Of a stretch of 64,000 nt of DNA, positions 32,770 to 45,284 are shown piece after piece; the stretch's first letter is position 1; each line of letters starts with the position of its first letter. Location of the stretch: the NCBI RefSeq assembly GCF_032854445.1, contig NC_088300.1:81768101-81832100 (forward strand), written 5' to 3'. The stretch is from Liolophura sinensis (lineage: Eukaryota > Mollusca > Polyplacophora > Chitonida > Chitonidae). The notes beneath the pieces are model-generated. The model did not search any database, had not been told where the DNA came from, and saw only the letters and a program-made list of their open reading frames with translations. The position numbers were made by a program, and so were the translations under genes.

Positions 32770-35700
32770 GTACGGTATTCGTATACCACAAATTGGGCTA
32801 TTATTTAGAGGTTTCAGTCCTTGCCTGCCCTAATAATCGGAGCAGTCCTAATCTACAACAGCTTGCTCTACGTACAACACAGCAGTATTCAGTTCTTAAC
32901 TAGAAACACTGAAACCTTCTAGTGCAGGTGCAGCATTCTTTTTCACCAGTTTGGCCTACGTAGCACTCGAAAGTATTCATTCCTTTACCAATCTAAGCTA
33001 CAGGTGCCAGGTATGGTACAGGTGCCAGGTATGGTACAGGTGCCAGGTATGGTGTATAGGTATGGTATTCCTTTAACAGACTGGCCTACGTACAAGGATC
33101 CATTCCTAAACCGTCCTGCTATAGGCACCAGTATAGATGTCGCACTGTTTACCAAAGGCTGGCCTACTCACCAGGATCTATTCCTTAACCGTTCTGGCCA
33201 TATTAGTGTAATATAGTTACAGCACTGAAGTTCACAATTTAGTTTGATACATGGCTGAAGTTTGCTGTTCTGGAAACTAGAAAAAAATTATTTTATAACT
33301 ATTATCTTAGGAAAGACGTGCACAAGATGTAGTTGATTGAAAGACATAAGTTTGCATAAAGTAAAAGTTGATGTTCGTTAGTGTAATGTTAATACCGGCG
33401 ATTACAAAGTTAATGATAGTGAATAGAACATCATTACTGATAAAGTACAAGTGAATATATAGTTGATACTAGTGAACATAAAGTTCAGCGTGAAAAATGT
33501 AAAATTCATGGTAATGAATGTATGGCTAATGCTGTTGAGGGTAACGATAATGAAAAGTGTTTCTACTGAATGTATTACTAATGCTATTAGGTGTAAAGAC
33601 AATGCTGATGAATGAAAAGTTAAGGCTAGCCAGTGTAGAGCTGGCAAGCAGCCGCGTACTGTTAATGTTATCACCACTCGTCTTTATCGGCATCTAAAAG
33701 GCTAGTGAATGAAGAGCTCATAAGCGGCCATCTAGTGTCAGCCCTAACTCTCAACACCAAACCACCTGCTCGTCTTTATCGGCCTCTAATATATGTTGAC
33801 TTATTTGATTTATTTTCAATATTTTTCGTTAGGAATAGGATATCAAACCGCTCTGGCCTTGGCCCGGCGCAAAGCTCGAGTCATCATGGCGTGTCTCAGT
33901 AAGAGGTCAGGGGAAAGTGCCCAAGCCAGCATAATACGAGATAGCGGCAATCAGCACGTCGTGCTGAAGATCGTGGACCTGTCCTCCCTGAGATCCGTGC
34001 GAAACTTTGCTGACAGTGTTATTAGGACAGAGAATCGTCTGGACATCCTGGTGAACAACGCAGGAACAAGTGGTAAGATAACAGCGGCAAAATCAGTATA
34101 AACAAGATAGTGTCTTCTTTCTGTTGCAGATGTTGGAATGTCCAAGGAAGCAGTGTTTTTCTCCTCCAGTGTATGAATTCCTTGCACAAGTCGGTTTTGG
34201 TGTGGGTCGGACAAAAGCGGGAATAACTTGAGTGAACAGTGACAGCCATTGCGGCACAATGCGGGAATGGCTTGAGTGAACAGTGACAGCCATTGCGGCA
34301 CAATGCGGGAATGGCTTGAGTGAACAGTGACAGCCATTGCGGCACAATGCGGGAATGGCTCGGGTGAAAAAACCCACAGTAACAAATAATAGTATAACAC
34401 CTGGAAATAACATCATTGATTTACTTTATTGTTGCTTAATGCCACTCTCAACAACTGCTCACTTATACAATGACGGTCTGTTTTATGGGTGGAGGAAACA
34501 GGAGTGCCGGGGTTAAACCACTGGCCTTTGGCAACCTTCCCACGTGACGTTCAAAATGACGTTGAGTTGTCATCAATGAGTGGTAGGCTGTACACAAGGT
34601 CCTATGGTTGAGCGTCATCAGTGGATGGCAGGCTATACACATGGCCCTAGGGTTGAGCGTCATCAATGGACCGTAGGCTGTACACAAGGCCCTATGGTTG
34701 AGCGTCATCAGTGGATGGCAGGCTATACACATGGCCCTATGGTTGAGCGTCATCAATGGATGGTAGGCTGTACACATGGCCCTATGGTTGAGCGTCATCA
34801 ATGGATTATAGGCTGTACACATGGCCCTATGGTTGAGCGTCATCAATGGATGGTAGGCTATACACATGGCCCTATGGTTGAGCGTCATCAATGGATGGTA
34901 GACACTACACAAGGCCTTATGGTTGAGCGTCATCAGTGGATGGCAGGCTATACACATGGCCCTATGGTTGAGCGTCATCAATGGATAGTAGGTTGTTCAC
35001 AAGGCCTTTTGGTTGAGTGTCATCAATGGACGGTAGGCTGTACACATGGCTTTATGGTTGAACGTCATGAATGGACAGTAGGCTATGCACAAGGCCTTAT
35101 AGTTGAGCGTGATGAATGGATGGCAGACTGTATACATGGCCCTGTGGTTGAGCGTCATCAGTGGATGGTAGGCTATACACACGGCCTTATGGTTGAGCGT
35201 CATCAATGGGTGGTAGACTGTACACAAGGCTTTATGGTTGAGCGTCATGAACGGATGGTAGACACTACACAAGGCCTTATGGTTGAGCGTCATGAATGGA
35301 TGGTAGGCTGTACCCATGGTCACATGGTTGAGCGTCATCAATTAATGGTAGGCTATACACAAGGCCTTATGGTTGAGCGTCATCAATGGGTGGTAGGCTA
35401 TACACACGGCCTTATGGTTGAGCGTCATCAATGGATGGTAGGCTGTACACATGGCCCCATGGTTGAGCGTCATCAATGGATGATAGGCTGTACACAAGGC
35501 TTTATGGTTGAGCGTCATCAATGGATGGTAGGCTGTACACAAGGCTTTATGGTTGAGCGTCATCAATGGATGGTAGGCTGTACACATGGCTTACGGTTGA
35601 GCGTCATCAATGGATGGTAGGCTATACACACGGCCTTATGGTTGACCGTCATCAATGGATGGTAGACTGTACACAAGGCCTTATGGTTGAGCGTCATGAA

Positions 35701-38700
35701 CGGATGGTAGACACTACACAAGGCCTTTTAGTTGAGCATCATGAATGGACAGCAGGCTGTACACATGACCTATGGTTGAGCGTCATCAATGGACGGTAGA
35801 CTGTACACAAGGCCCTATGTTTGAGCGTCATCAATGGATGATAGGCTGTACACATGGCCTTAAGGTTGAGCGTCATCAATTAATGGTACGCTATACACAA
35901 GGTCTTATGGTTGAGCGCCATCAATGGATGGTAGGCTGTACACATGGTCTTATGGTTGAGCGTCTTTAATGGACCGTACGCTATACATAAGGCCTTATGG
36001 TTGAGCGCCATCAATGGATGGTAGGCTGTACACATTGCCTTATGGTTGAGCGTCATCACTGGATCGTAGGCTGTACACACGGCCTTTCGGTTGAGCGTCA
36101 TCAATGCATGGTAGGCTGTACACATGGCCCTATGGTTGAGCGTCTTTAATGGACCGTAGGCTGTTACATCTGACTGCAGCACACATCTCTGACTACATTT
36201 CATTGCATACCACATCACTGTGACACACAGATCGCTTTGACACACAAATCGTTGTATTGCACGGACAGACCGCTCTATTGCACGGAACGCTGTGTAGCAC
36301 GGATCGCTGTGTTGCACGGACCGCTGTATTGGACGGACCGCTGTATTGGACGGACCGCTGTGTTGCACGGACCGCTGTGTTGCACGGACCGCTGTGTTGG
36401 ACGGACCGTTGTGTTGGACGGACCGCTGTGTTGCACTTACCGCTGTGTTGCACGGACCGCTGTATTGGACGGACCGCTGTATTGGACGGACCGCTCTGTC
36501 ATTCTGCAGATCATTCTTGTATTTTACAGAGTTTTCCGACAAGTTGACTGAGGACGGGCTGGACTTCACTTACGCCACAAATTACCTCGGCCCCTTCCTA
36601 ATGACAAATCTGTTGCTAGGTGAGTTACTCCATAAAATATTCTCAATATATTCCACCTGTCGTAGCTAGTGCTGGCTTCCTCTCCGGCCGTAAGTGGGAA
36701 GGTATTCCACCTGTCGTAGCTAGTACTGGCTTCCTCTCCGGCCGTAAGTGGGAAGGTATTCCAGTAACCTACGGAGGGGCGTGGGTTTCCCCCCGGGTTC
36801 TACCCAGTTTTCTCCCACCATAATGCTGGCCGCTGTCGTATAAAAGAAATAGTATTAAACGTAAAAATACCAATCAAAATAAAATAAAATCCACCTGTCG
36901 TAACCACTATACAGTCTTCTGAATATATTCCACCTGCCGTCACCACCAGTTTTCTGAATATATTCCACCTGCCGTCACCACTATACAGTTTTCTGCATAT
37001 ATTCCACCTATCGTCACCACTATAGTCTTCTGAATGTATTCCACCTGCCGTCGCCACTATAGTTTTCAAAATATCTTCCACATGCTGTCACCACTATACA
37101 ATCCTCTGAATGTATTCCACCTGTCGTCACCACTATACAATCCTCTGAATGTATTCCACCTGTCGTCACCACTATACAATCCTCTGAATGTATTCCACCT
37201 GTCGTCACCACTATACAATCCTCTGAATGTATTCCACCTGTCGTCACCACTATATAATCTTCTGAATATATTCCACCTGTCGTCACCACTATACAATCCT
37301 TTGAATGTATTCCATCTGTCGTCACCACTATACAATCTTCTGAATGTATTCCACCTGCCGTCACCACTATACAATCCTCTGAATGTATTCCACCTGCCGT
37401 CACCACTATACAATCCTCTGAATATATTCCACCTGTCCTCACCACTATACAATCCTCTGAATGTATTCCATCTGTCGTCACCACTATACAATCTTCTGAA
37501 TGTATTCCACCTGCCGTCACCACTATACAATCCTCTGAATGTATTCCACCTGTCGTCACCACTATACAATCCTCTGAATGTATTCCACCTGTCGTCACCA
37601 CTATATAATCTTCTGAATATATTCCACCTGTCGTCACCACTATACAATCCTTTGAATGTATTCCATCTGTCGTCACCACTATACAATCTTCTGAATGTAT
37701 TCCACCTGTCGTCACCACTATATAATCTTCTGAATATATTCCACCTGTCGTCACCACTATACAATCCTTTGAATGTATTCCATCTGTCGTCACCACTATA
37801 CAATCTTCTGAATGTATTCCACCTGCCGTCACCACTATACAATCCTCTGAATGTATTCCACCTGCCGTCACCACTATACAATCCTCTGAATATATTCCAC
37901 CTGTCCTCACCACTATACAATCCTCTGAATGTATTCCACCTGCCGTCACCACTATATAATCCTCTGAATGTATTCCACCTGCCGTCACCACTATACCATC
38001 CTCTGAATGTATTCCACCTGTCGTCACCAGTATATAATCTTCTGAATGTATTCCACCTGTCGTCACCACTATACAATCCTCTGAATGTATTCCACCTGTC
38101 GTCACCACTATACAATCTTCTGAACAGATGAAATACATTCAGAAGACTATAGTGGTGACGACAGGTGCACTCTTCTACACTCTTCTGAATGCATTCTTAT
38201 TTGTTCTAACCAGTATGCAGTCTTTTGAATGTATTCCATGTGTGCTAGCCGCTGTAGAATCTTCTGAATGTATTCCACCTGTCGTAACCACTATGCAGTC
38301 TTCTGAATATATTTAACCTGCCGTCACCACTATACAATCTGAATATATTCCACCTGTACTAACCACTATACAATTTTATGAATGCATTTCACCTGGCGTC
38401 ACCACTATACACTCTTCTGAATATATTCCAGCCCGTCGTCACCACTATACAGTCTTATTATATATATATTTCACCTGTGGTAAGCACTATACACTCTTCT
38501 GAATGTATTCTTATTTGTTCTAACCAGTATGCAGTCTTTTGAATGTATTCCATGTGTGCTAGCCGCTGTAGAATCTTCTGAATGTATTCCACCTGTCGTA
38601 ACCACTATGCAGTCTTCTGAATATATTCCAACTGTCGCCACCACTATACACTCTTCTGAATATATTTCAGCTGTCGTCACCAGTATACAGTCTTCTGAAT

Positions 38701-41700
38701 ATATTCCACCTGTCGTAACCACTATACAATCTTAATGTATTCCACCTGCCGTCACCACTATACAATCTTATGAATATATTCCAGCTGTCGTCGCCACTAT
38801 ACTGTCTTCTGAATATATTTCACCTGTCGTCACCACTATACAATCTTCTGAATGTATTCCACATCTCGTAACCACTATACAATCTTATGAATATATTCCC
38901 AGCGTTCGTAACCAACATACGGTGTATTGAATGTATTCCATCTGTCGTAACCAGCACACAGTGTACTGAATGTATTCCATCTGTCGTAACCACCATACCA
39001 CCGTCTGTATATATTCGATATTTATAAGCATAATACAACATTCGGAACATCTACATGTAATGTACAACATTCTGAACACACTGAAAGGATTCGGCCTGTG
39101 ATAATCATTATACAATGATATTTGGAATGGATTCTGCCTGTGGTTGGTCCGCTACGTCACAACGTCCAGAAATGAAGTCCATCTTCGCCGTAACAGATGC
39201 CGGCGTAAATGTACAGACCTGGCCTGGCAGTCATAGTTTGGAACTTTGTCACTGGAATCAGAGCGGACGTAAATATACATACCTGGCGTGACAGTCACAG
39301 TTTGTAATTCTGTTTCCTTAATGCATAAGCATTTCGTTAACCATAATGCAAGTCACCGTCGTATTAATGAATTATTGAGTACGACGTAAAACATCAATCA
39401 AATAAATAATTCTGATAGTCACATTTGGAATTCTGTCACTAGAAACATAGCGTACGTAAATATACAGAGCTGGTGTGACAGTCACAGTTTGCAATTCTGT
39501 CAATGGAAACATAGCGGAGAACTCGCTACCATTCGCTACCATACCCTTTTTGTTGTTGTTTCGTCGCATACTTATGTTACGCGGCGCATTTTTACGGCTC
39601 AGTTTTGTTACACTTCAGATCTGCTCCAAAAATCCTCGCCAAGTCGCATAGTTTGCCTTACTTCATCGGCCCACGTGGTTGGTAAGATAGACTTTGAGAA
39701 GCTGAAGGTGGGCAAAAGCGTAAACTCCGGAAGGGTATACTGTGACACGAAACTGGCCATCATACTCTTCACGAGGAAACTTGCCAAGGAACTGGCCGGC
39801 TCGGGTAAGTCATGCTGTGATGTCCGTGTCATCTACTGTAATAACTAGTAACACAGCTATTGTAATGCCCCTAGTAACACAACTTCTGTAATGACCCTCG
39901 TAAAAACGGCTACTGTGAAGACCCTAGTAACACAGCTTGTGTAATGACCCTAGTAACATTATTGTAATGATCCTAGTAAAACGCCTATTGCAATGATCCT
40001 AGTAAAAGAGTTATTGTAATGATCCTAGTAAAATAGTTATTGTAATGATCCTAGTAAAACGGCTATTGTAACGACTAGTACCACGGCTATTAAGACCCTA
40101 GTAACACAGCTACTGTAATGACCGTAGTAACTTGGCTACTATACGGATCCTAGTAACACGGCTATTGTAATGATCCTAGTACCACAGCTACTGTAATGAC
40201 AGCAGTAACACAGGTATTGTAATGATCATAGTGACACAGGCATTAAGCTACTGTAATGACCGCAGTAACACAGGTATTGTAATGACCATAGTGACACAGG
40301 CATTAAGCTACTGTATTGACTGCAGTAACACAGGTATTGTAATGACCATAGTGACACAGGCATTAAGCTACTGTAATGACCGCAGTAACACAGGTATTGT
40401 AATGACCATAGTGACACAGGCATTAAGCTACTGTAATGACTGCAGTAACACAGGTATTGTAATGACCATAGTGACACGGGCATTAAGCTACTGTAATGAC
40501 CGCAGTAACACAGGTATTGTAATGACCATAGTGACACAGGCATAAAGCTACTGTAATGACCGCAGTAACACAGGTATTGTAATGACCATAGTGACACAAG
40601 CATTAAGCTACTGTAATGATTGCAGTAACACAGGTATTGTAATGACCATAGTGACACAGGCATTAAGCTACTGTAATGACCGCAGTAACACAGGTATTGT
40701 AATGACCATAGTGACACAAGCATTAAGCTACTGTAATGATTGCAGTAACACAGGTATTGTAATGACCATAGTGACACAGGCATTAAGCTACTGTAATGAC
40801 CGCAGTAACACAGGTATTGTAATGACCATAGTGACACAGGCATTAAGCTACGGTAATGACCCTAGTAATACAGCTATTGCAGTGACCCTAATAACACGAC
40901 TACTGTAATGACTATAGCAACATGGCTATACCCATAACTGGGTCATGACGTAATAAACGTTTGATTGACAGGTGTGACGGTCAACAGTGTTAATCCGGGA
41001 AGCGTAAAAACTGATCTCACACGCAAACATCCGATCATCTACACTCTTGGATATTTCTTTTTCAAGGTAAGCAATGTTAATGGTTTAGGTGAATCACGGA
41101 TAGCAACTTAAGGATAAAGTCATAGCTCACCTGTTGTAGGAGCCAGTAATTACAAAGTTGATGTTCACTCATTCTACCCTTCAGTTTCCCAGCAAAATCA
41201 ACAAACCCACGACCCTTGTGAGGTTTCGTGCCATAATCAGACCCAGCACGAGATGGTTTATGTAGTGTTTTAAGAACCTGTCACAAACTTTACAGCCGAC
41301 AAGAGCGGAGTTAGAACATTCGGTAAATACTCGTCACACATCCTGTATGCGCTGGGTTTGAGCGGTCGACACAAAGTAGGTGAATGTAATATCTGACGAA
41401 AATCACCTTAGACTGCGTAGACTAGAATACAGGACGGACTTAGAGGCGACCATCTGTATCAAGCGTAAGAGGGTTCCACACTACATTAGGCCGCCACTTG
41501 CTAATTGTACTAACCTGTACTAATTAGACCATCGCTTGCTGCCCGGAATATTGCACGCCTGTACTAATTAGGCCGCCACTTTCTGCCCAAAACATAGCAT
41601 ACCTGTACTAATTAGGCGGCCACTCTCTGCCCAAAACATTGCATACCTATACTAATTAGGCCGTCACTTGCTGACCAGAACATTGCATTCCTGTACTAAT

Positions 41701-44283
41701 TAGGCCACCACTTGCTGCCTAGAACACAGAATGCCTGTACTAATAAGGCCGTCACTTGCTGCCTAGAACATTACATACCTGTACTAATTAGACCGCCACT
41801 TTCTGCCCAAAGCATAGCATACCTGTACTAATTAGGCCGCCACTTTCTGCCCAAAACATAGCATACCTGTACTAATTAGGCCGCCACTTTCTGCCAACAA
41901 CATTGCATACCGGTAGTAATTAGGCTGCCACTTGCTGCTCAAAACATTGCATACCTGTAGTAATTAGGCCGTCACTTGCTGCCTAGAACATTACATACCT
42001 GTACTAATTAGACCGCCACTTTCTGCCCAAAGCATAGCATACCTGTACTAATTAGGCCGCCACTTTCTGCCCAAAACATAGCATACCTGTACTAATTAGG
42101 CCGCCACTTTCTGCCAACAACATTGCATACCGGTAGTAATTAGGCTGCCACTTGCTGCCCAAAACATTGCATACCTGTAGTAATTAGGCCGTCACTTGCT
42201 GCCCGGAATATTGCATTCCTGTACTAATTAGACCTCCACTTGCTGCCTAGAACACATAACGCTTGTACTAATTAGGCCGCCAATTGCTGCCCAGAACACA
42301 GAATACCTGCACTAATTAGGCCGCCACTTTCTGTTCAGAACATTGCATACCTGTACTAATTAGGGCGCCAATTGCTGCCCGGAACATTGCATATCTGTAC
42401 TAATTAGGCCGCCACTTACTGCCCGGAACATTGCATACCAGTACTAATTGGGTCGCCACTTTCTGTCCGGAACATTGCATACCTGTTCTAATTAGGCTGC
42501 CACTTTCTGCCCGGAACATTGCATACATGTATTAATTAAGCCACCACTTTCTACCCAGAACATTGCATACCTGTACTACGACGAATTTTTGAGAGAGCTA
42601 CAGATGGTCACCCTCAGGGCTTGGCATGTATTCTGGTACAGATGGTCACCCTCAGGGCTTGGCATGTACTCGGGTACAGATGGTCACCCTCAGGGCTTGG
42701 CATGTATTCTGGTACATATGGTCACCCTCAGGGCTTGGCATGTATTCTGGTACAAATGGTCACCCTCAGGGCTTGGCATGTATTCTGGTACATATGGTCA
42801 CCCTCAGGGCTTGGCATGTATTCGGGTACATATGGTCACCCTCAGGGCTTGGCATGTATTCTGGTACAAATGGTCACCCTCAGGGCTTGGCATGTATTCT
42901 GGTACAGATGGTCACCCTCAGGGCTTGGCATGTATTCTGGTACAGATGGTCACCCTCAGGGCTTGGCATGTATTCTGGTACAAATGGTCACCCTCAGGGC
43001 TTGGCATGTATTCGGGTACAGATGGTCACCCTCAGGGCTTGGCATGTATTCGGGTACAGATGGTCACCCTCAGGGCTTGGCATGTACTCGGGTACAGATG
43101 GTCACCCTCAGGGCTTGGCATGTATTCTGGTACAAATGGTCACCCTCAGGGCTTGGCATGTATTCTGGTACAGATGGTCACCCTCAGGGCTTGGCATGTA
43201 TTCTGGTACAGATGGTCACCCTCAGGGCTTGGCATGTATTCTGGTACAAATGGTCACCCTCAGGGCTTGGCATGTATTCTGGTACAGATGGTCACCCTCA
43301 GGGCTTGGCATGTATTCTGGTACAAATGTTCACCCTCAGGGCTTGGCATGTATTCTGGTACATATGGTCACCCTCAGGGCTTGGCATGTATTCTGGTACA
43401 GATGGTCACCCTCAGGGCTTGGCATGTATTCTGGTACAGATGGTCACCCTCAGGGCTTGGCATGTATTCTGGTACATATGGTCACCCTCAGGGCTTGGCA
43501 TGTATTCTGGTACAGATGGTCACCCTCAGGGCTTGGCATGTATTCTGGTACAGATGGTCACCCTCAGGGCTTGGCATGTATTCTGGTACAGATGGTCACC
43601 CTCAGGGCTTGGCATGTATTCTGGTAGATATTCCAGATTAAATCAGATGTTAAACCAGCATATTATAAAAATGCAAACATGTTTATGTTGTGTTTCGGGG
43701 ATGGGGTGGGATGGGAGGGTGCTAGTCGCTTCTCACCACGCCGACCGCTGTGAGTTCATTGTCCAGCTCATTTCATACTGGCCACCATGGAAAAAGTGAA
43801 ATGCTGCGGCGAAATCCCCATTTAAACAACTAATTTTATTTCGGATGCCTAGCCATGCCTTCCCATGCCATCCCGTGCCTTCCCATGTCTAGCCATGCCT
43901 TCCGGTGCCTAGCCATACCATCCCGTGCCTAGCCATGTCTTCCCGCACCTAGCCATACCATCGGATGCCTGGCCGTGCCTAGCCATACAATCCTAGCCTA
44001 GCCTAGCCATGCCATGCCATGCTGTACCATTCCATTCCCTCCCATGGCTAACCATGCCAGTGTCGCGCTATACGTTAACCATTATTTCTTGGTCTTGTTT
44101 TAGAATCCGGAAGAGGGGGCACAGACGTCCGTCTACTGCGCTGTGAGTGAGGAAGTGGAAGGAATCAGCGGGAAACATTTTGCTGACTGTGCACTTTCTA
44201 GCGTATCACGGCATGCTTGTGATGATCACGTCGGCGAGCGACTGTGGAGCGTGAGTCGTAAACTCGTGGGTTTGGAGAAGTAA
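32628..44283 (+). CDS. Retinol dehydrogenase 11-14-like short-chain dehydrogenase (6 exons)
   Basis: Exons 32628-32769, 33833-34072, 36530-36619, 39619-39804, 40972-41066, 44104-44283 join in frame to 933 nt, 310 residues. Residues 5-22 are a hydrophobic N-terminal anchor. TGASRGIG at 43-50 is the nucleotide-binding loop, NNAG is at 122-125, NYLG lies where RDHs have NHLG, and the catalytic Ser174, Tyr198 and Lys202 (YCDTK) are present. VNPGSVKTDL and EGAQTSVYCAVSEE match the C-terminal part of RDH11-14 enzymes, which reduce or oxidise retinoids and lipid aldehydes with NADP(H) at the ER membrane. The residue after MAC, usually Arg in this family and linked to NADP(H) preference, is Leu here (MACLSKRSG). 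Length is slightly below the vertebrate 316-336. The exact substrate cannot be read from sequence. Confidence 0.93.
33001..33055. repeat. 18-bp triplicate in dehydrogenase intron 1
   Basis: Three perfect or near-perfect copies of CAGGTGCCAGGTATGGTA. The rest of intron 1 to 33832 is unique. Confidence 0.9.
33833..34072 (+). CDS. Dehydrogenase exon 2
   Basis: Acceptor TTTTTCGTTAG, donor AGTG|GTAAGA. Encodes GIGYQTALALARRKARVIM through LDILVNNAGTS, the cofactor-binding half of the Rossmann fold. Confidence 0.93.
34205..34365. repeat. 44-bp repeat in dehydrogenase intron 2
   Basis: About 3.5 copies of GCGGGAATGGCTTGAGTGAA plus CAGTGACAGCCATTGCGGC. Confidence 0.92.
34575..36165. repeat. 45-bp minisatellite in dehydrogenase intron 2
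   Basis: About 35 copies of TATGGTTGAGCGTCATCAAT plus GGATGGTAGGCTGTACACA. A unit of 15 codons with few stops produces long artificial frames on both strands (up to 346 codons). Confidence 0.97.
36240..36500. repeat. 17-bp minisatellite in dehydrogenase intron 2
   Basis: About 15 copies of GGACCGCTGTGTTGCAC, ending 30 bp before exon 3. Confidence 0.95.
36530..36619 (+). CDS. Dehydrogenase exon 3
   Basis: Acceptor TTGTATTTTACAG, donor GCTAG|GTGAGT. 30 codons EFSDKLTEDGLDFTYATNYL plus GPFLMTNLLL. Confidence 0.93.
36660..36892 (+). mobile_element. SINE fragment fused to the intron 3 minisatellite
   Basis: The 3' two thirds of the SINE family of 31257 (CTTCCTCTCCGGCCGTAAGT, CTCCCACCATAATGCTGG, ATCAAAATAAAATAAAAT). 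The junction TATTCCACCTGTCGTAGCTAG...GGGAAGG is present twice, so a SINE segment was amplified together with a minisatellite unit. Confidence 0.8.
36890..39010. repeat. 36-bp minisatellite in dehydrogenase intron 3
   Basis: More than 50 copies of TATTCCACCTGTCGTCACCA plus CTATACAATCCTCTGAA(T/A). The 36-bp unit (12 codons) is stop-free in several frames of both strands. It contains a flipped unit at 38093-38167 and a ~317-bp duplication (38176-38312 against 38493-38629). Confidence 0.97.
39339..39408 (+). mobile_element. SINE tail fragment
   Basis: CCATAATGCAAGTCACCGTC, TTGAGTACGACGTAAAACA and ATCAATCAAATAAATAA match the end of the 31257 family. No head is present. Confidence 0.65.
39619..39804 (+). 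CDS. Dehydrogenase exon 4 (active site)
   Basis: Acceptor TTACACTTCAG, donor TCGG|GTAAGT. Encodes RIVCLTSSAHVVGKIDF and GRVYCDTKLAIILFTR, holding Ser174, Tyr198 and Lys202. Confidence 0.95.
39840..40920. repeat. 30/60-bp minisatellite in dehydrogenase intron 4
   Basis: Degenerate ~30-bp units near 39840-40200 become a strictly regular 60-bp dimer from 40200 to 40850 (TAATGACCATAGTGACACAG + GCATTAAGCTACTG...CGCAGTAACACAGG). Successive dimers align exactly. Confidence 0.96.
40972..41066 (+). CDS. Dehydrogenase exon 5
   Basis: Acceptor TTTGATTGACAG, donor TCAAG|GTAAGC. Encodes VTVNSVNPGSVKTDLTRKHP and IIYTLGYFFFK; the PG motif after the active site is typical of the family. Confidence 0.93.
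41480..42585. repeat. ~43-bp minisatellite with 220-bp higher-order repeat, intron 5
   Basis: Units TGTACTAATTAGGCCGCCAC plus TTTCTGCCCAAAACATTGCA. A run of five units recurs with a 220-bp shift (GCCTAGAACATTACATACC at 41761 and 41981). Confidence 0.95.
42590..43627. repeat. 38-bp near-homogeneous minisatellite, intron 5
   Basis: About 27 copies of CAGATGGTCACCCTCAGGGC plus TTGGCATGTATTCTGGTA with only three or so variable sites. The unit has no stop in any forward frame and 38 is not a multiple of three, so all three forward frames stay open for about 1 kb. These are not genes. Confidence 0.98.
43840..44060. repeat. Degenerate CCATGCC-type repeat, intron 5
   Basis: Short irregular units of CCATGCCTTCC / TAGCCATGCC just before exon 6. 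Confidence 0.8.
44104..44283 (+). CDS. Dehydrogenase exon 6 (terminal)
   Basis: Acceptor TCTTGTTTTAG. Encodes NPEEGAQTSVYCAVSEE to SVSRKLVGLEK, stop TAA at 44281-44283. Confidence 0.93.
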   Translation, partial: NPEEGAQTSVYCAVSEEVEGISGKHFADCALSSVSRHACDDHVGERLWSVSRKLVGLEK

Positions 44284-45075
44284 CCGTAAATAGTGGGTGT
44301 GAAGATAATTGTATTCTGACCGGACCCAGAGAAGAAAAACTCTAAATTAATGGTGTTGAGAAAGACTTATGATGCCGTGACGTAGATGTAGTGATGCCGT
44401 GGTGTAGTGATCCCGTAATGTAGTGATGCCGTGGTGTAGTGATCCCGTAATGTAGTGATGCCGTGGTGTAGTGATCCCGTAATGTAGTGATGCCGTAATG
44501 TAGTGATGCTGTGGTGTAGTGATGTAGTTATGTCGAACACTGAATGTTTAATACATTTACTGTAACCTGAAGTGTTGTAAGAACTGTAAGCCTTGTGGGC
44601 TAAAATAGCTGCAAACCGGTGTAAACCGCGAGTGCAGACAATAGTTGTAAACCGCGAGTGCTGACAATAGTTGTAAACCGCGAGTGCTGACAATAGTTGT
44701 AAACCGCGAGTGCTGACAATAGTTGTAAACCGCGAGTGCTGACAATAGTTGTAAACCGCGAGTGCTGACAATAGTTGTAAACCATGAGTGCTTCCAATAG
44801 GAGTAAAGAATCCTATGAATAATGTAAACCCCTTGGCCCAGATTAACAGCGGGAACCAGCTGAACTTGTACCAGAGAAGCTGTAAAGAAACGGAATAAGA
44901 AATACAACTATGGTTATACTGTTCATGCAATGGTGTCATTACTGGCATACTTTTCATTAGCACTTGTACATAAACTTCACATTTGTTACTTATTCATAGA
45001 AATGTCCTACATGTGTAGATCTTGTCAAATGCACTATAAAAAGTAAAAGCCTGTAATAAACTTGTATCCTGACAA
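44284..45075 (+). other. Dehydrogenase 3' UTR with two tandem repeats
   Basis: Contains AATAAA at about 45055, so cleavage is expected near 45075. Inside are a ~31-bp repeat (44385-44525, GTAGTGATGCCGTGGTGTAG) and six 30-bp copies of AACCGCGAGTGCTGACAATAG at 44610-44780. Confidence 0.7.
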
Positions 45076-45284
45076 TCGGCTGTCCTCCTCGTCTCCTGGC
45101 AGGGATTTCCCGGTCACGCCTTATAATACACAACCGTGTGTCAAATAGGGGTTTCTTAGCCAAAAACTCGGGTAGTACATCTATACAATACTGCGTTTCC
45201 GATATATCTACTTAACATACATAAACCCGGGCCCTGTCCGGTTTCCTCCCACTATAATGCTGCAGGGGGAGGGGCGGGTGGAGC

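Noticed and set aside
34580..35620. 346-codon frame with a repeating 15-residue peptide
   Set aside because: 45-bp array within dehydrogenase intron 2, also open on the other strand.
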